Source: an uncultured Bacteroidales bacterium
GTDB lineage: Bacteria; Bacteroidota; Bacteroidia; Bacteroidales; F082
Direction: 5' to 3'
Assembly (NCBI GenBank): GCA_937902805.1
Contig: CALEMB010000048.1
Location: 1 to 23,286 of the forward strand
Length of the DNA: 23,286 nt
The notes beneath the pieces are model-generated. The model searched no databases, was not told where the DNA came from, and saw only the letters and a program-made list of their open reading frames with translations. Position numbers and translations under genes: made by a program. Below are positions 1-7,316 of the stretch, in pieces; position 1 is the first letter of the stretch, and each line of letters begins with the position of its first letter.

Positions 1-1210
1 TTGAGCTTGACGAGAACCTTCTCGGCGACGAGCTGCTGCTTCTGTTGTAGCTGCCACTCGACGAACTGGGTCTGCTGCTTGACGAGCTGGGTCTGTTATA
101 GCTGCCGCTGTTGCTCGAACTTGCTGATGAAGGACGCGACGAGGATGAACCCTGCGGGCGCACATACTCGGAGCTGGAGCGTGAGGGACGGCTGTTGCTG
201 GGCGAAGTATAGCTTTGGCGTGGACTGCTTTGGCTGCTCGTGCTGGCACTGCTGCTCGATGGACGGCTTCCCGACACGCTACCGGCGTGGCTGCTGGCAC
301 TCGCTGACGGACGGCTGCTCATCGTGGGACGGCTGCTTGTGGAAGGTCTGCTGACGCTGCCACTGGTGCTGGGACGCACCGATGCGCCATTGCTTACCGT
401 AGGACGACCTGATGCACTGCCGCTGTTCACTCTTGCACTTGGGGCACTGGTGCCACCCGACATGCTGCCGCTGGCGGTGTGGCGACCGTCCTGTGAACCA
501 TAACTCATCGAGCCGGCGGTGCTGCCGCCGTGACGCACACTGGCCACATAGTTGCCGAAGCCGTTGTTACCGCCATGATGTCCACCGTTGTGATGGTGCG
601 GATAGTAGTCATGATAATGGTGGTGATGATAGTAGGGGTGGCAGTAACCGCAGTAATATGGTGAGTACGGATAATAATAAGGCGAGTACCAGTAGTAATC
701 CCAATACGCATTCCATCCCCAATAGGTTCTCCAATAGGGACGATAGCCAAAGCCTATGTAGACACTCGGGTAATAATCCCAATAAAAGGGGTCGTAGCTG
801 TTTACATAAACGTAGGTGCTGCCACCACTCGTGTAATAATCGTCATAATAATCTCTCGACGACGATGCCTGCGTGCCGAAACGCTTGATGCGAGCGGCAA
901 AGTCGGCATCGTAATAAGTTTCGGTGGTGGTGTACACAACGCCGTTGGTGTCGGTCACAGTCTCCGTGGTTTGGTAGACGGGATCAGCATTGCTGACGTA
1001 GTTCTTACTGTCGGAATAGTAGGTTTGGTAGTCGTATTCCGAGTTGCTGCTGATGCTAGGGCTCACGTATGAGCCGTTTCCGCTGGCCACCCGACTGCCC
1101 GTATTGCCGTAGGGCGAATAATAAGTGTCGTCTTTGGCTACATGACGATTCGCCGAGCAGCCGACGAATGCCATCAAGGCAAGAAACGGAAGGATTCTGA
1201 ACGCTTTCAT
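1..1210 (-). CDS. Tyr/His/Ser-rich lipoprotein, C-terminus cut off by window edge
   Basis: The frame is open without a stop from an ATG at 1210 to the left edge, giving at least 403 residues. The N-terminus is a lipoprotein signal (MKAFRILPFLALMAFVGC), so Cys18 is probably the lipidated residue and the protein is anchored in the envelope. A Thr/Tyr-rich stretch follows, with the motif ADFAARIKRFG near residue 110. Next comes a region very rich in Tyr, Trp, Pro and Gly, then a Cys/His cluster (CGYCHPYYHHHYHDYYPHHH). The rest is a long low-complexity tail of Ser, Arg, Pro and Gly with repeats like RPSSSS and GSYNR. The tail is likely disordered, and the His cluster could bind metal, but that is inference. 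I recognise it only as a Bacteroidota surface lipoprotein of unknown function. The plus-strand frames here are shadows of its biased composition. Confidence 0.85.
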   Translation of the reverse strand, partial: MKAFRILPFLALMAFVGCSANRHVAKDDTYYSPYGNTGSRVASGNGSYVSPSISSNSEYDYQTYYSDSKNYVSNADPVYQTTETVTDTNGVVYTTTETYYDADFAARIKRFGTQASSSRDYYDDYYTSGGSTYVYVNSYDPFYWDYYPSVYIGFGYRPYWRTYWGWNAYWDYYWYSPYYYPYSPYYCGYCHPYYHHHHYHDYYPHHHNGGHHGGNNGFGNYVASVRHGGSTAGSMSYGSQDGRHTASGSMSGGTSAPSARVNSGSASGRPTVSNGASVRPSTSGSVSRPSTSSRPTMSSRPSASASSHAGSVSGSRPSSSSASTSSQSSPRQSYTSPSNSRPSRSSSEYVRPQGSSSSRPSSASSSNSGSYNRPSSSSSRPSSSSGSYNRSSSSSPRRFSSSS

Positions 1211-1306
1211 TGTATTGAGTTTTATCTTGTTTTCAAAAGATGAATTATCGCTTAAAATTATACAAATATTGTACCAAAAATAAAAAATCTGTAACCAAAA
1301 TGAATT

Positions 1307-2083
1307 TTATTCCAATGGGATTACTCGCCCGTAATTGGTGTACGTTGCATCAATCCATGGATCGCCTTTGTAATAGACGTTTCCGATGTTGTATAGATGT
1401 GCGTAAAGCTCAGAATGGGGCCAAACATAAATGTCGTTGGTTGAATGCGACATCACCTTGACGATGTTGCAATACATCGATTCGGCATGAACCGCGCCAT
1501 AGCTCTTCATGTAGTGCTCAGTATAGCCGGCCCGTCCTCTGAGGGTGACGGTCGATGTGCCGTTGCTGAAAACGGTTTTCAATATATTGCAGTTGAAAGT
1601 GAGGTCGATGTCACCTGAGCCTTCCAAAATTCTCAAGATGAAATATCCTTTCTTGATGGGGCCGTCGGCTTTTCTTACTGTGTCGATGGTTTGTGTCATC
1701 ATGCCTGCAATCGAGTCGACGGAAAGCAGTTGGCCGATGGAATAGTAGTTGACGGAACGAAGGCTGTCGTAATATACGGTGAGGTCGATGCTGTAGTCAA
1801 AGCTGCGAATCCAGTTGAAATTGTTCTCGTTTCTAATGACCAAAGTGTCGTTGTTCACCTCGGTAGTCACTTTCTCGATGAGGTTCTTGGGACAGGTGAG
1901 TTCCAAACGAGGATGCTGGTCATGAACCAACTTGACGTTCACGTTGTTGAACATCGAAACCACGGTAAATGGCTGATGGACATCACGGCACTCGGTGATG
2001 GGTTCGCCGTTGGTGAACTTGTTGCACGATGTGGTCATCAGGCTAACGAGGAAAAATAGGACTGCGATAACGTTTCTTTGCAT
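1307..2083 (-). CDS. DUF2807-type (head GIN domain) lipoprotein
   Basis: A 258-residue protein starts at MQRNVIAVLF with a lipoprotein signal ending in MTTSC (Cys20). The rest is rich in beta strands: PFTVVSMFNNVNVKLVHD, then repeated segments such as GSGDIDLTFNCN, NGTSTVTLRGRAGY and SYGAVHAESMYCN. This is the pattern of the DUF2807 head GIN domain, a right-handed beta-solenoid-like fold common in Bacteroidota envelope proteins, whose role is not settled. A longer in-frame start at 2251 is unlikely because it lies inside the upstream gene and puts the signal peptide in the middle. The chosen start overlaps the end of the PagL-like gene by 41 bases, which suggests one transcript and translational coupling. 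Family confidence is moderate to good; function is unknown. Confidence 0.8.
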   Translation of the reverse strand: MQRNVIAVLFFLVSLMTTSCNKFTNGEPITECRDVHQPFTVVSMFNNVNVKLVHDQHPRLELTCPKNLIEKVTTEVNNDTLVIRNENNFNWIRSFDYSIDLTVYYDSLRSVNYYSIGQLLSVDSIAGMMTQTIDTVRKADGPIKKGYFILRILEGSGDIDLTFNCNILKTVFSNGTSTVTLRGRAGYTEHYMKSYGAVHAESMYCNIVKVMSHSTNDIYVWPHSELYAHLYNIGNVYYKGDPWIDATYTNYGRVIPLE

Positions 2084-3242
2084 GTTGCGGTAGATAGTAT
2101 TTGTGTTGGATATGGTAGCCAATGCCGACGCTGATGAAGTCGGCCTTGATGTCATAGGTGGTAAAGGCGAGCGTGGCAAACAAGTTGTCGGTGATGTAAT
2201 AGCGTGTCGCCACCTTTTGGTAGAACAGCAGGCCAAACTTGCCTGAGCCATAGGCCGTGTTGTTGCGCAGACCTAAGTTAAACATGAAACTGAGACGGTC
2301 GAGCATCATCTCGTAAGAGAGCAGGAATCCAGTCTTTAGATAAAAGTTCCAGTCGGGCTTGGTGATTTTGTCGGAGCCGTCGTATATCAGATCAACGCCT
2401 ATGCCCAGGCGGTCGCGCTCGCTGAGCTGGAACATGAAGTTGGCGGTGATGTTGTGGACAAAGAAATAATGGTGCGAGCCATACTGATGGCTCATGTCCT
2501 TGAAACCGAGGGTGTATTGGTAGTCGGTGACGAAATGTTTCTTGCCGTCAAACTCAAAGAGATAGTTTCTTGGACGCAACTTCTTGTCGATGAGGGCTTT
2601 GGGAGAGAATAGATACCACGACAATCCTGTGGACACACTGAAAATGTTGATGCCCATGTTGGGTGTTCGTGTGGCACCGTTCGAGAAGTGGGTGAGACCT
2701 GCGGATGCCACCCAATACAAGCGTTCGACGATGCGTTGGCGGTACTCAAACGACAGATTAATGGCTGCGTTGAGGTGCGAGCCGATGGCGTAGTTGTGAT
2801 AATTTTCTTTTGGGTCGAACTTGTTGGTGAGGTAGGAAAGACCCACGCCCAACTTGAAAGTCAGCTTGCTCGTCTCGCTCGGCGTGATGGGGAAGTTGAT
2901 GAAAGGGTAGAGGGCGAACACCCGACCCAACTCGGCTGAAATGCTATCGTTGCCAAAACTTGAATAATAGAAAGTGATGCCGATGGAAGGGTAATTATGC
3001 ACCACCTCCCAACGGTGTTCGCCGTAGGTGTTGCGGTGCAGCGAAATCTCGTAGCTGGGCGTGTGGCGGCTGTAACGTCCTAAGGCTGAGTGGTATTGGT
3101 CGTTCTGGAAATACATATAACCATAGTGTACCTTCGCCTCCAACTCATAGTTGCGATGGCTCATTTGTGCCTCCGTGGTATTCCCTATTAATAATAAGGT
3201 GAGAAGGACGGAAAAAACGATATGGCGTTTTTGTTTGCCCAT
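2043..3242 (-). CDS. PagL-like acyloxyacyl hydrolase / lipid A 3-O-deacylase, outer-membrane beta-barrel
   Basis: A 399-residue protein begins MGKQKRHIVFSVLLTLLLIG, a signal peptide probably cut after TTEA near residue 25. Alternating hydrophobic and aromatic strands suggest an outer-membrane barrel. The motif LTHFSNGA (His185, Ser187, Asn188) matches the His-x-Ser-Asn active-site motif of PagL enzymes, which remove the 3-O acyl chain from lipid A. The third catalytic residue (Glu in PagL) is not obvious. The PagL-like part covers about residues 30-210. The last 190 residues look like further beta strands, a longer form seen in Bacteroidota homologues. A start at 3383 is rejected because it would run back over mazG and place the signal peptide 47 residues inside. 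The gene is divergent from mazG with only 52 bases between them, and the DUF2807 lipoprotein follows it. Confidence 0.8.
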   Translation of the reverse strand: MGKQKRHIVFSVLLTLLLIGNTTEAQMSHRNYELEAKVHYGYMYFQNDQYHSALGRYSRHTPSYEISLHRNTYGEHRWEVVHNYPSIGITFYYSSFGNDSISAELGRVFALYPFINFPITPSETSKLTFKLGVGLSYLTNKFDPKENYHNYAIGSHLNAAINLSFEYRQRIVERLYWVASAGLTHFSNGATRTPNMGINIFSVSTGLSWYLFSPKALIDKKLRPRNYLFEFDGKKHFVTDYQYTLGFKDMSHQYGSHHYFFVHNITANFMFQLSERDRLGIGVDLIYDGSDKITKPDWNFYLKTGFLLSYEMMLDRLSFMFNLGLRNNTAYGSGKFGLLFYQKVATRYYITDNLFATLAFTTYDIKADFISVGIGYHIQHKYYLPQHAKKRYRSPIFPR

Positions 3243-3246
3243 TGAA

Positions 3247-3276
3247 TTTGCAAAAATACAAAATTCCTTATTTTTG
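3247..3276 (+). promoter_or_regulatory. mazG promoter, overlapping a divergent -7 box
   Basis: The -33 element TTTG (3247-3250) and the -7 element TATTTTTG (3269-3276) are 18 bases apart, which fits the Bacteroidota promoter pattern. Transcription would begin about 12 bases before the mazG ATG. The reverse complement of CAAAAATA (3251-3258) gives the same TATTTTTG on the minus strand, 8 bases before the PagL-like start. A single inverted repeat therefore supplies -7 boxes in both directions. Confidence 0.65.
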
Positions 3277-3294
3277 CAGACCAAATCATTTATC

Positions 3295-4059
3295 ATGGAC
3301 GAAAGATTAGCCGCTTTCAAGCGTTTGCTGGATATTATGGACGCAGTGCGTGCGGGCTGCCCTTGGGACAGCACCCAGACCATCCACAGCCTGCGTCACC
3401 TTACCATTGAGGAGACTTATGAGCTTAGCCAAGCCATTCTCAACGACGACCTTAACGAGGTGAAAAAGGAACTTGGCGACCTCATGCTTCATCTCGTTTT
3501 CTATGCCAAGATAGGGCAGGAGCAAGGTGCCTTCGACATTACCGATGTGCTCAATGGTATCTGCGAGAAGATGATTGTGCGTCATCCGCATATCTTTGGG
3601 AATGAGCATGTCGAGAATGCTGAGCAAGTGGAGCAAAACTGGGAGAAAATCAAGTTGGAGCGTGAACACAACCGCAGCGTGCTGGGGGGTGTGCCCGAAG
3701 GCTTGCCGTCATTGTTGAAGGCTTACCGTATGCACCAAAAGACCGCTGGTGTGGGCTTCCGCTGGCCCGATGCCGACCAGGCTTGGCAGAAGGTGGAGGA
3801 GGAGAAGGCCGAGCTTTTTGAAGAGCTGCAAAAGCCCGACAATACGGATAACATCGAAGCGGAATACGGTGACCTGCTTTTCGCTTTGGCGGCCTACGGC
3901 ATTTACATCGGGGTGAACCCTGACGATGCCTTGGAGAAGACCAACAAGAAGTTTCGTGAGCGTTTTGCCCATGTCGAGCAGCGCGCCCGTGAGCAAGGCA
4001 AAGGCGTGCAACATCTCTCGCTTGAGGAGATGATTGCTTATTGGAAGGAAGCGAAGTAA
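3295..4059 (+). CDS. mazG: MazG nucleoside triphosphate pyrophosphohydrolase
   Basis: A 254-residue protein of normal length for the two-domain MazG family, which hydrolyses (d)NTPs to NMP and pyrophosphate and is thought to clear non-canonical nucleotides. The N-terminal domain has the opening CPWDSTQTIHSLRHLTIEE and the metal-binding pattern EExxE...ExxD (Glu39, Glu40, Glu43, Glu59, Asp62). The second copy starts near residue 175 (GFRWPDADQAWQKVEEEKAE) with EAEYGDLLFALA as its metal-binding end. The start is MDERLAAFKR; a frame open from 3151 would run back into the divergent gene and across the promoter. It is a single-gene unit with no clear terminator. The cytoplasmic role is well known from the family. 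Confidence 0.95.
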   Translation: MDERLAAFKRLLDIMDAVRAGCPWDSTQTIHSLRHLTIEETYELSQAILNDDLNEVKKELGDLMLHLVFYAKIGQEQGAFDITDVLNGICEKMIVRHPHIFGNEHVENAEQVEQNWEKIKLEREHNRSVLGGVPEGLPSLLKAYRMHQKTAGVGFRWPDADQAWQKVEEEKAELFEELQKPDNTDNIEAEYGDLLFALAAYGIYIGVNPDDALEKTNKKFRERFAHVEQRAREQGKGVQHLSLEEMIAYWKEAK

Positions 4060-4070
4060 GGATTGTTTCA

Positions 4071-4097
4071 CGCAGAATCCGCAGAAAACGCAAAATA
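4071..4097. repeat. 9-bp tandem repeat, three units
   Basis: Three consecutive 9-bp units are visible: CGCAGAATC, CGCAGAAAA and CGCAAAATA. They begin 11 bases after the mazG stop codon. Similar CGCAGA-type strings are common intergenic debris in Bacteroidota (from memory). No function is evident. Confidence 0.6.
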
Positions 4098-4167
4098 AAG
4101 GTGAAACCAATCTGCCGTAAATCATTTTGTGGTGGGGTAGGGGAGAGGCTATCTTAAGGCTGCCAAT

Positions 4168-4277
4168 CGAAACCCAACCGAAACTCAACCGAGACTTAAC
4201 CGAAACTTTATAGAGACTCAGCCGATAGTTTGTCTGAGTTATGTCAAAGTTATGTCAGTGTTATGTCGGCCCTGTCT
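4168..4277. repeat. 11-bp-period array of ten units with a dyad centre
   Basis: Ten units keep an exact 11-base register. The left units are CGAAACCCAAC, CGAAACTCAAC, CGAGACTTAAC, CGAAACTTTAT and AGAGACTCAGC. The unit CGATAGTTTGT is transitional. Then come CTGAGTTATGT, CAAAGTTATGT, CAGTGTTATGT and CGGCCCTGTCT. The left and right halves are partly inverted copies about position 4227.5: ACTCAG (4216-4221) mirrors CTGAGT (4234-4239), and AACTTT (4204-4209) mirrors AAAGTT (4246-4251). About one helical turn per unit would place all sites on the same face of the DNA. Confidence 0.75.
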
Positions 4278-4321
4278 AGAACCTATGAACTATTTGTATA
4301 CTACCCCAGCACAACAATCCC

Positions 4322-4350
4322 CTCATTGCGAGCTTGCCCCGCAATCTCCC
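4322..4350. repeat. REP-like palindrome of the CATTGCGAG...GCAATC family
   Basis: TCATTGCGAG and CGCAATC lie close together and form a short inverted repeat (ATTGCG with CGCAAT). The same head and tail occur in longer copies at 8528-8600 and 14955-14984, so this looks like a short or decayed member of that family. Confidence 0.55.
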
Positions 4351-4398
4351 GATCCGATGGCGATACCCTTTTTTTTGACAAAAAATCCCCTTATCCCC

Positions 4399-4427
4399 TT
4401 GCACTTTATGTTTTTTCTTTATATTTG
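4399..4427 (+). promoter_or_regulatory. Promoter of the T9SS protein gene
   Basis: The -7 box TATATTTG at 4420-4427 fits TAnnTTTG, and TTG at 4399-4401 lies 18 bases upstream. Transcription would begin near 4435, leaving a leader of roughly 60 A-rich bases before the ATG at 4494. Confidence 0.65.
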
Positions 4428-4493
4428 CAGCGTTTTATGCACTTTTGTGAACTCAACACAAACAACTTAAATACTAACTAAAATTCAAACAAA

Positions 4494-6941
4494 ATGAAGA
4501 AAGTATCTTTACTCATTGCGATGATTGCCTTCGTTTGTGGCAATCTGTTTGCTCAAAGCTACGACTTCGACCAATATAATGTTGGTGATAAGGTAGCTCA
4601 ATCAATTGGTCAACCTTGGACCACTTGGAGTAATCAGCCGGGAAGTTCAGAAGACGCTGCTTTTAGTGACGAACAAGCGTTTTCTGGTACTAACTCGGTA
4701 AAATTTACCTATGGCAACGACCAGATCTTTAACTTCAACGATGAAACGACTGGTTCGTACACTCTCGATTGGAATATGTATATTCCAACTGGAAAAGATG
4801 CCTATCTGAACATACAGCACAATTTCACTGGTGGTCAGGATGGCGAATGGGCTTTTGGCCTGTATTTCAACACGGCTGACCAGGGTACTATCTTGCATGT
4901 GTCAGATGCTGAACATCCTTTCACATTCCCGTTTGACACTTGGTTCCCGGTTCACTTTGACATCGACCTTGACAACGATGCCATTTCGCTGACAATCGAC
5001 GGAACGGAAGTTCACTCATGGGCTTTCAGCGAAAGCGAGAGCACTACCACTCCTGGTATGCGTGTTTTGGATGCACTTGATTTTTATCCTCCGACCAGTT
5101 CCAGCAAGTCTGTCTTCTACATCGACGATTTCTCTTTCGTTTCATCACAAGAGGACGAAGTGTTAATCGGTGAATCTTTTGAGGAATACGCCGTGGGTGG
5201 CAAGATTGCCCAATCGTCTGTCGCGGCAGGCCATGATTGGTGGACGACTTGGAACAACAATCCTGGTGGCTCCAACGATGGTACGGTTTCCGATGCCTAT
5301 GCCTCAGAAGGTAACAACTCTGGCCTTATTTCTGGCAACACCGACCAAGTGTTGCTCTTAGGAGGTTATGAGACGGGCGCTTACGATTTTGAGTTTGACA
5401 TGTACACTCCCGCTGGCAAGGACGGTTATTTCAACATGTTGCACTACTTTGCTGGTGATGGGACCAAGACCAGCCAATGGGCGATGCAGGTTTATGTGAA
5501 TGCTGAAGCTGACTCAACCAACTCAAACCAATGGCACAGCACTGGCCATGGTACAGTGTTTGCTGGTGGAGTTACTGCTGATGTTCCTGCCGTGGAGGAT
5601 GAATGGATGCATTTCCGTGTTCATATTGATTGCGACAACGATTTGGCCACCCTGTACTTCAACGAATCTGAGATTTGCTCATGGCAGTGGAGCATGGAGA
5701 GCTTCGGTAACGAGCAGCAAAGCCGTATTATCGATGGCGCAAATTTCTTCCCTGCAGTTGGTTCATCTTCCCAATTCTATGTTGACAACATCCGCTTCAC
5801 CAGAATTGGCGGTGAAAGCGCTCCCGACCTCGAGTTCGATCCTGAATCCGTTGAAGAGACTCTCTTAGTCGACGACTTCACCTCCGTTGCTATCAACATC
5901 AACAACAATGGTAACTCTATCGGTGACTGGGCTGGCTGGCTCGACTTCGGTCAAGGTGCTGATGGCACTCAGACTTCCGAACTCTACTATCATGATGGTG
6001 GAATGGGCCAAATCCAAGGCATCGGCCATAGCGAAGCCCACACCCGTGAGATTGGTATCCGTCTGCCCGCTGCCGCTTATGCTGGCGCTGCCATGGGTAT
6101 GAAGATCACCTCTGTTGATTATCTTGTCCAATCAGATTATCAGTCAACCGACCATAACTACATCTTCCGTATCTATGGTCAGGGCCTCCGCAACCAACCC
6201 GGTGAACTCCTTGCCGAGAAGACTGTCAATGTTACGCTTACGACCTCTGATTGGATTACTGCTACCTTCGACGAGCCTGTCTACATTACGGGTCAGGCCA
6301 TTTGGGCTACTGTTCAATTGGAGCAGGGTGCTGATGACTATCCTCTGAGCATGGACAATGGCGATTATGGTGAGGAACAAGATGGTAACTGGCTTAGCAC
6401 TGATGGTAGCAAATTCAACCACTGCTATGCCGCACCTTCAGGCTCGAGTGATGGTTTCGCTGGCGCTTGGTTGCTCACTGTCAACTGCGAAGGTACGCTA
6501 GTTCCCGCCACTTGGGCCGCCATCGACAAGACCGAAGGCTCCATCTTGGGTGGTACCAGCGATGTCATCAACCTCAGCCTCAACTCCATTGGTCTCACCG
6601 AAGAGCGCTACAGTGCTGAACTTTATATCACCACCAACCAAGAAGGTATGGAAGAAGTCGTGATTCCGATTGTTCTCAATGTCGACATTACTGCCGTTGA
6701 AGAAAGCGAAGTGCAATTGGCTAGCGTCTATCCTAACCCCGCCACTTCAATGGTCACCCTCGAAGGTGAGAACCTCAACACTGTGGCTATCTACAACGTG
6801 GCTGGTCAACTCCTCCGCGTGGTGAAGCTCGACAGCATGATCAACAACATCGACATGAATGTTGAATCAGGTGTCTACTTCTTCAGCATCTATGACAACA
6901 ACGGCCGCAACAGCGTCCAACGCGTTGTCATCGTGAAGTAA
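4494..6941 (+). CDS. T9SS-exported multidomain protein with two tandem jelly-roll (LamG-like) domains
   Basis: An 815-residue secreted protein. MKKVSLLIAMIAFVCGNLFA is a Sec signal peptide. Two related beta-sandwich domains follow, at about residues 22-216 and 226-438. Both share FDxYxVGxKxAQS, WxTWxNxPGxSxD, YxPxGKDxYxN and a closing FYxDxxxF, which suggests an internal duplication. Residues about 450-660 form a third beta-rich region (REIGIRLPAAAYAG, FRIYGQGLRNQPGELLAEKT). About 665-735 looks like an Ig-like domain. The last 75 residues (VYPNPATSMVTLEG ... GVYFFSIYDNNG ... VQRVVIVK) are a type A T9SS sorting domain, removed on export across the outer membrane. No catalytic motif is evident, so a glycan-binding or adhesive role is inference. 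It has its own promoter and terminator. Confidence 0.88.
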   Translation: MKKVSLLIAMIAFVCGNLFAQSYDFDQYNVGDKVAQSIGQPWTTWSNQPGSSEDAAFSDEQAFSGTNSVKFTYGNDQIFNFNDETTGSYTLDWNMYIPTGKDAYLNIQHNFTGGQDGEWAFGLYFNTADQGTILHVSDAEHPFTFPFDTWFPVHFDIDLDNDAISLTIDGTEVHSWAFSESESTTTPGMRVLDALDFYPPTSSSKSVFYIDDFSFVSSQEDEVLIGESFEEYAVGGKIAQSSVAAGHDWWTTWNNNPGGSNDGTVSDAYASEGNNSGLISGNTDQVLLLGGYETGAYDFEFDMYTPAGKDGYFNMLHYFAGDGTKTSQWAMQVYVNAEADSTNSNQWHSTGHGTVFAGGVTADVPAVEDEWMHFRVHIDCDNDLATLYFNESEICSWQWSMESFGNEQQSRIIDGANFFPAVGSSSQFYVDNIRFTRIGGESAPDLEFDPESVEETLLVDDFTSVAININNNGNSIGDWAGWLDFGQGADGTQTSELYYHDGGMGQIQGIGHSEAHTREIGIRLPAAAYAGAAMGMKITSVDYLVQSDYQSTDHNYIFRIYGQGLRNQPGELLAEKTVNVTLTTSDWITATFDEPVYITGQAIWATVQLEQGADDYPLSMDNGDYGEEQDGNWLSTDGSKFNHCYAAPSGSSDGFAGAWLLTVNCEGTLVPATWAAIDKTEGSILGGTSDVINLSLNSIGLTEERYSAELYITTNQEGMEEVVIPIVLNVDITAVEESEVQLASVYPNPATSMVTLEGENLNTVAIYNVAGQLLRVVKLDSMINNIDMNVESGVYFFSIYDNNGRNSVQRVVIVK

Positions 6942-6960
6942 TCAATCTTTTGATTGAATG

Positions 6961-6991
6961 AAAAAACCGCTCCTTTTGGGGCGGTTTTTTT
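6961..6991 (+). terminator. Rho-independent terminator of the T9SS protein gene
   Basis: The stem CCGCTCC (one T-G pair) pairs with GGGGCGG around a TTTT loop, flanked by A6 on the left and a run of seven T on the right. It lies about 20 bases after the stop codon. Confidence 0.9.
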
Positions 6992-7033
6992 GTGTTTGCT
7001 TTTTGCCTGCCGGGGTTCGTTGAATCCCCCTAA

Positions 7034-7051
7034 CCCCCTTTGCAAAGGGGG
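7034..7051. repeat. Palindrome CCCCCTTTGCAAAGGGGG, copy 1
   Basis: A perfect 18-base palindrome, preceded by GAATCCCCCTAA. Its flank is inverted relative to copy 3. Confidence 0.8.
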
Positions 7052-7164
7052 AACTGGCTGGTTCCGAGACGTAAGGTTATATGTTTTTTTTCTTTGAGGT
7101 GGCTTTAGATTAGATTATGGTTTCAGATTTTATTGTCGCTTTGCGCCACATCCAGTAGGTCTCT

Positions 7165-7178
7165 CCCTTTGCAAAGGG
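7165..7178. repeat. Palindrome CCCTTTGCAAAGGG, copy 2
   Basis: A perfect 14-base palindrome lying between the two outer copies. It is a shorter member of the same family. Confidence 0.75.
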
Positions 7179-7240
7179 GAACTACCAGACACAAGTTTAC
7201 TGGTCTTTGTGTGGCTTTGCACCCGCGTCGCTTTGCGCTT

Positions 7241-7260
7241 CCCCCCTTTGCAAAGGGGGG
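7241..7260. repeat. Palindrome CCCCCCTTTGCAAAGGGGGG, copy 3
   Basis: A perfect 20-base palindrome followed by CAGGGGGGATTC, which is the reverse complement of the flank of copy 1 apart from two or three bases. Confidence 0.8.
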
Positions 7261-7316
7261 CAGGGGGGATTCGAAGACCCGCTTTGCGCCAGTGATTCCA
7301 AGATTACCTTACCAAA

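Larger units (their letters stand above)
4060..4493. other. Repeat-rich intergenic region between mazG and the T9SS protein gene
   Basis: These 434 bases hold no convincing gene; short frames such as 4230-4481 are translations of repeats. In order they contain a 9-bp tandem at 4071-4097 (units beginning CGCAGA or CGCAAA), an 11-bp-period array at 4168-4277, a REP-like palindrome at 4322-4350 and the promoter of the next gene at 4399-4427. Confidence 0.8.
6992..7316. other. Intergenic region carrying three CCCTTTGCAAAGGG palindromes
   Basis: No credible gene is present; the plus frame at 7133-7324 is a translation of the repeats (it reads PPFAKGG across one palindrome). Perfect palindromes lie at 7034-7051, 7165-7178 and 7241-7260. 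The outer two are in opposite orientation with matching flanks (GAATCCCCCT at 7022-7031, and AGGGGGGATTC at 7262-7272), so they bracket about 250 bases like inverted terminal repeats. Confidence 0.75.

Noticed and set aside
1..888. Plus-strand frames of 117, 87 and 158 codons
   Set aside because: They are antisense to the low-complexity lipoprotein gene and owe their length to its Ser-, Tyr- and His-rich codons.
4230..4481. Small plus-strand protein before the T9SS gene
   Set aside because: It begins inside the 11-bp array, crosses the REP-like palindrome and the promoter, and shows no family resemblance.
4399..4493. Riboswitch in the T9SS protein leader
   Set aside because: The leader is short and A-rich with no stable fold or known aptamer motif.
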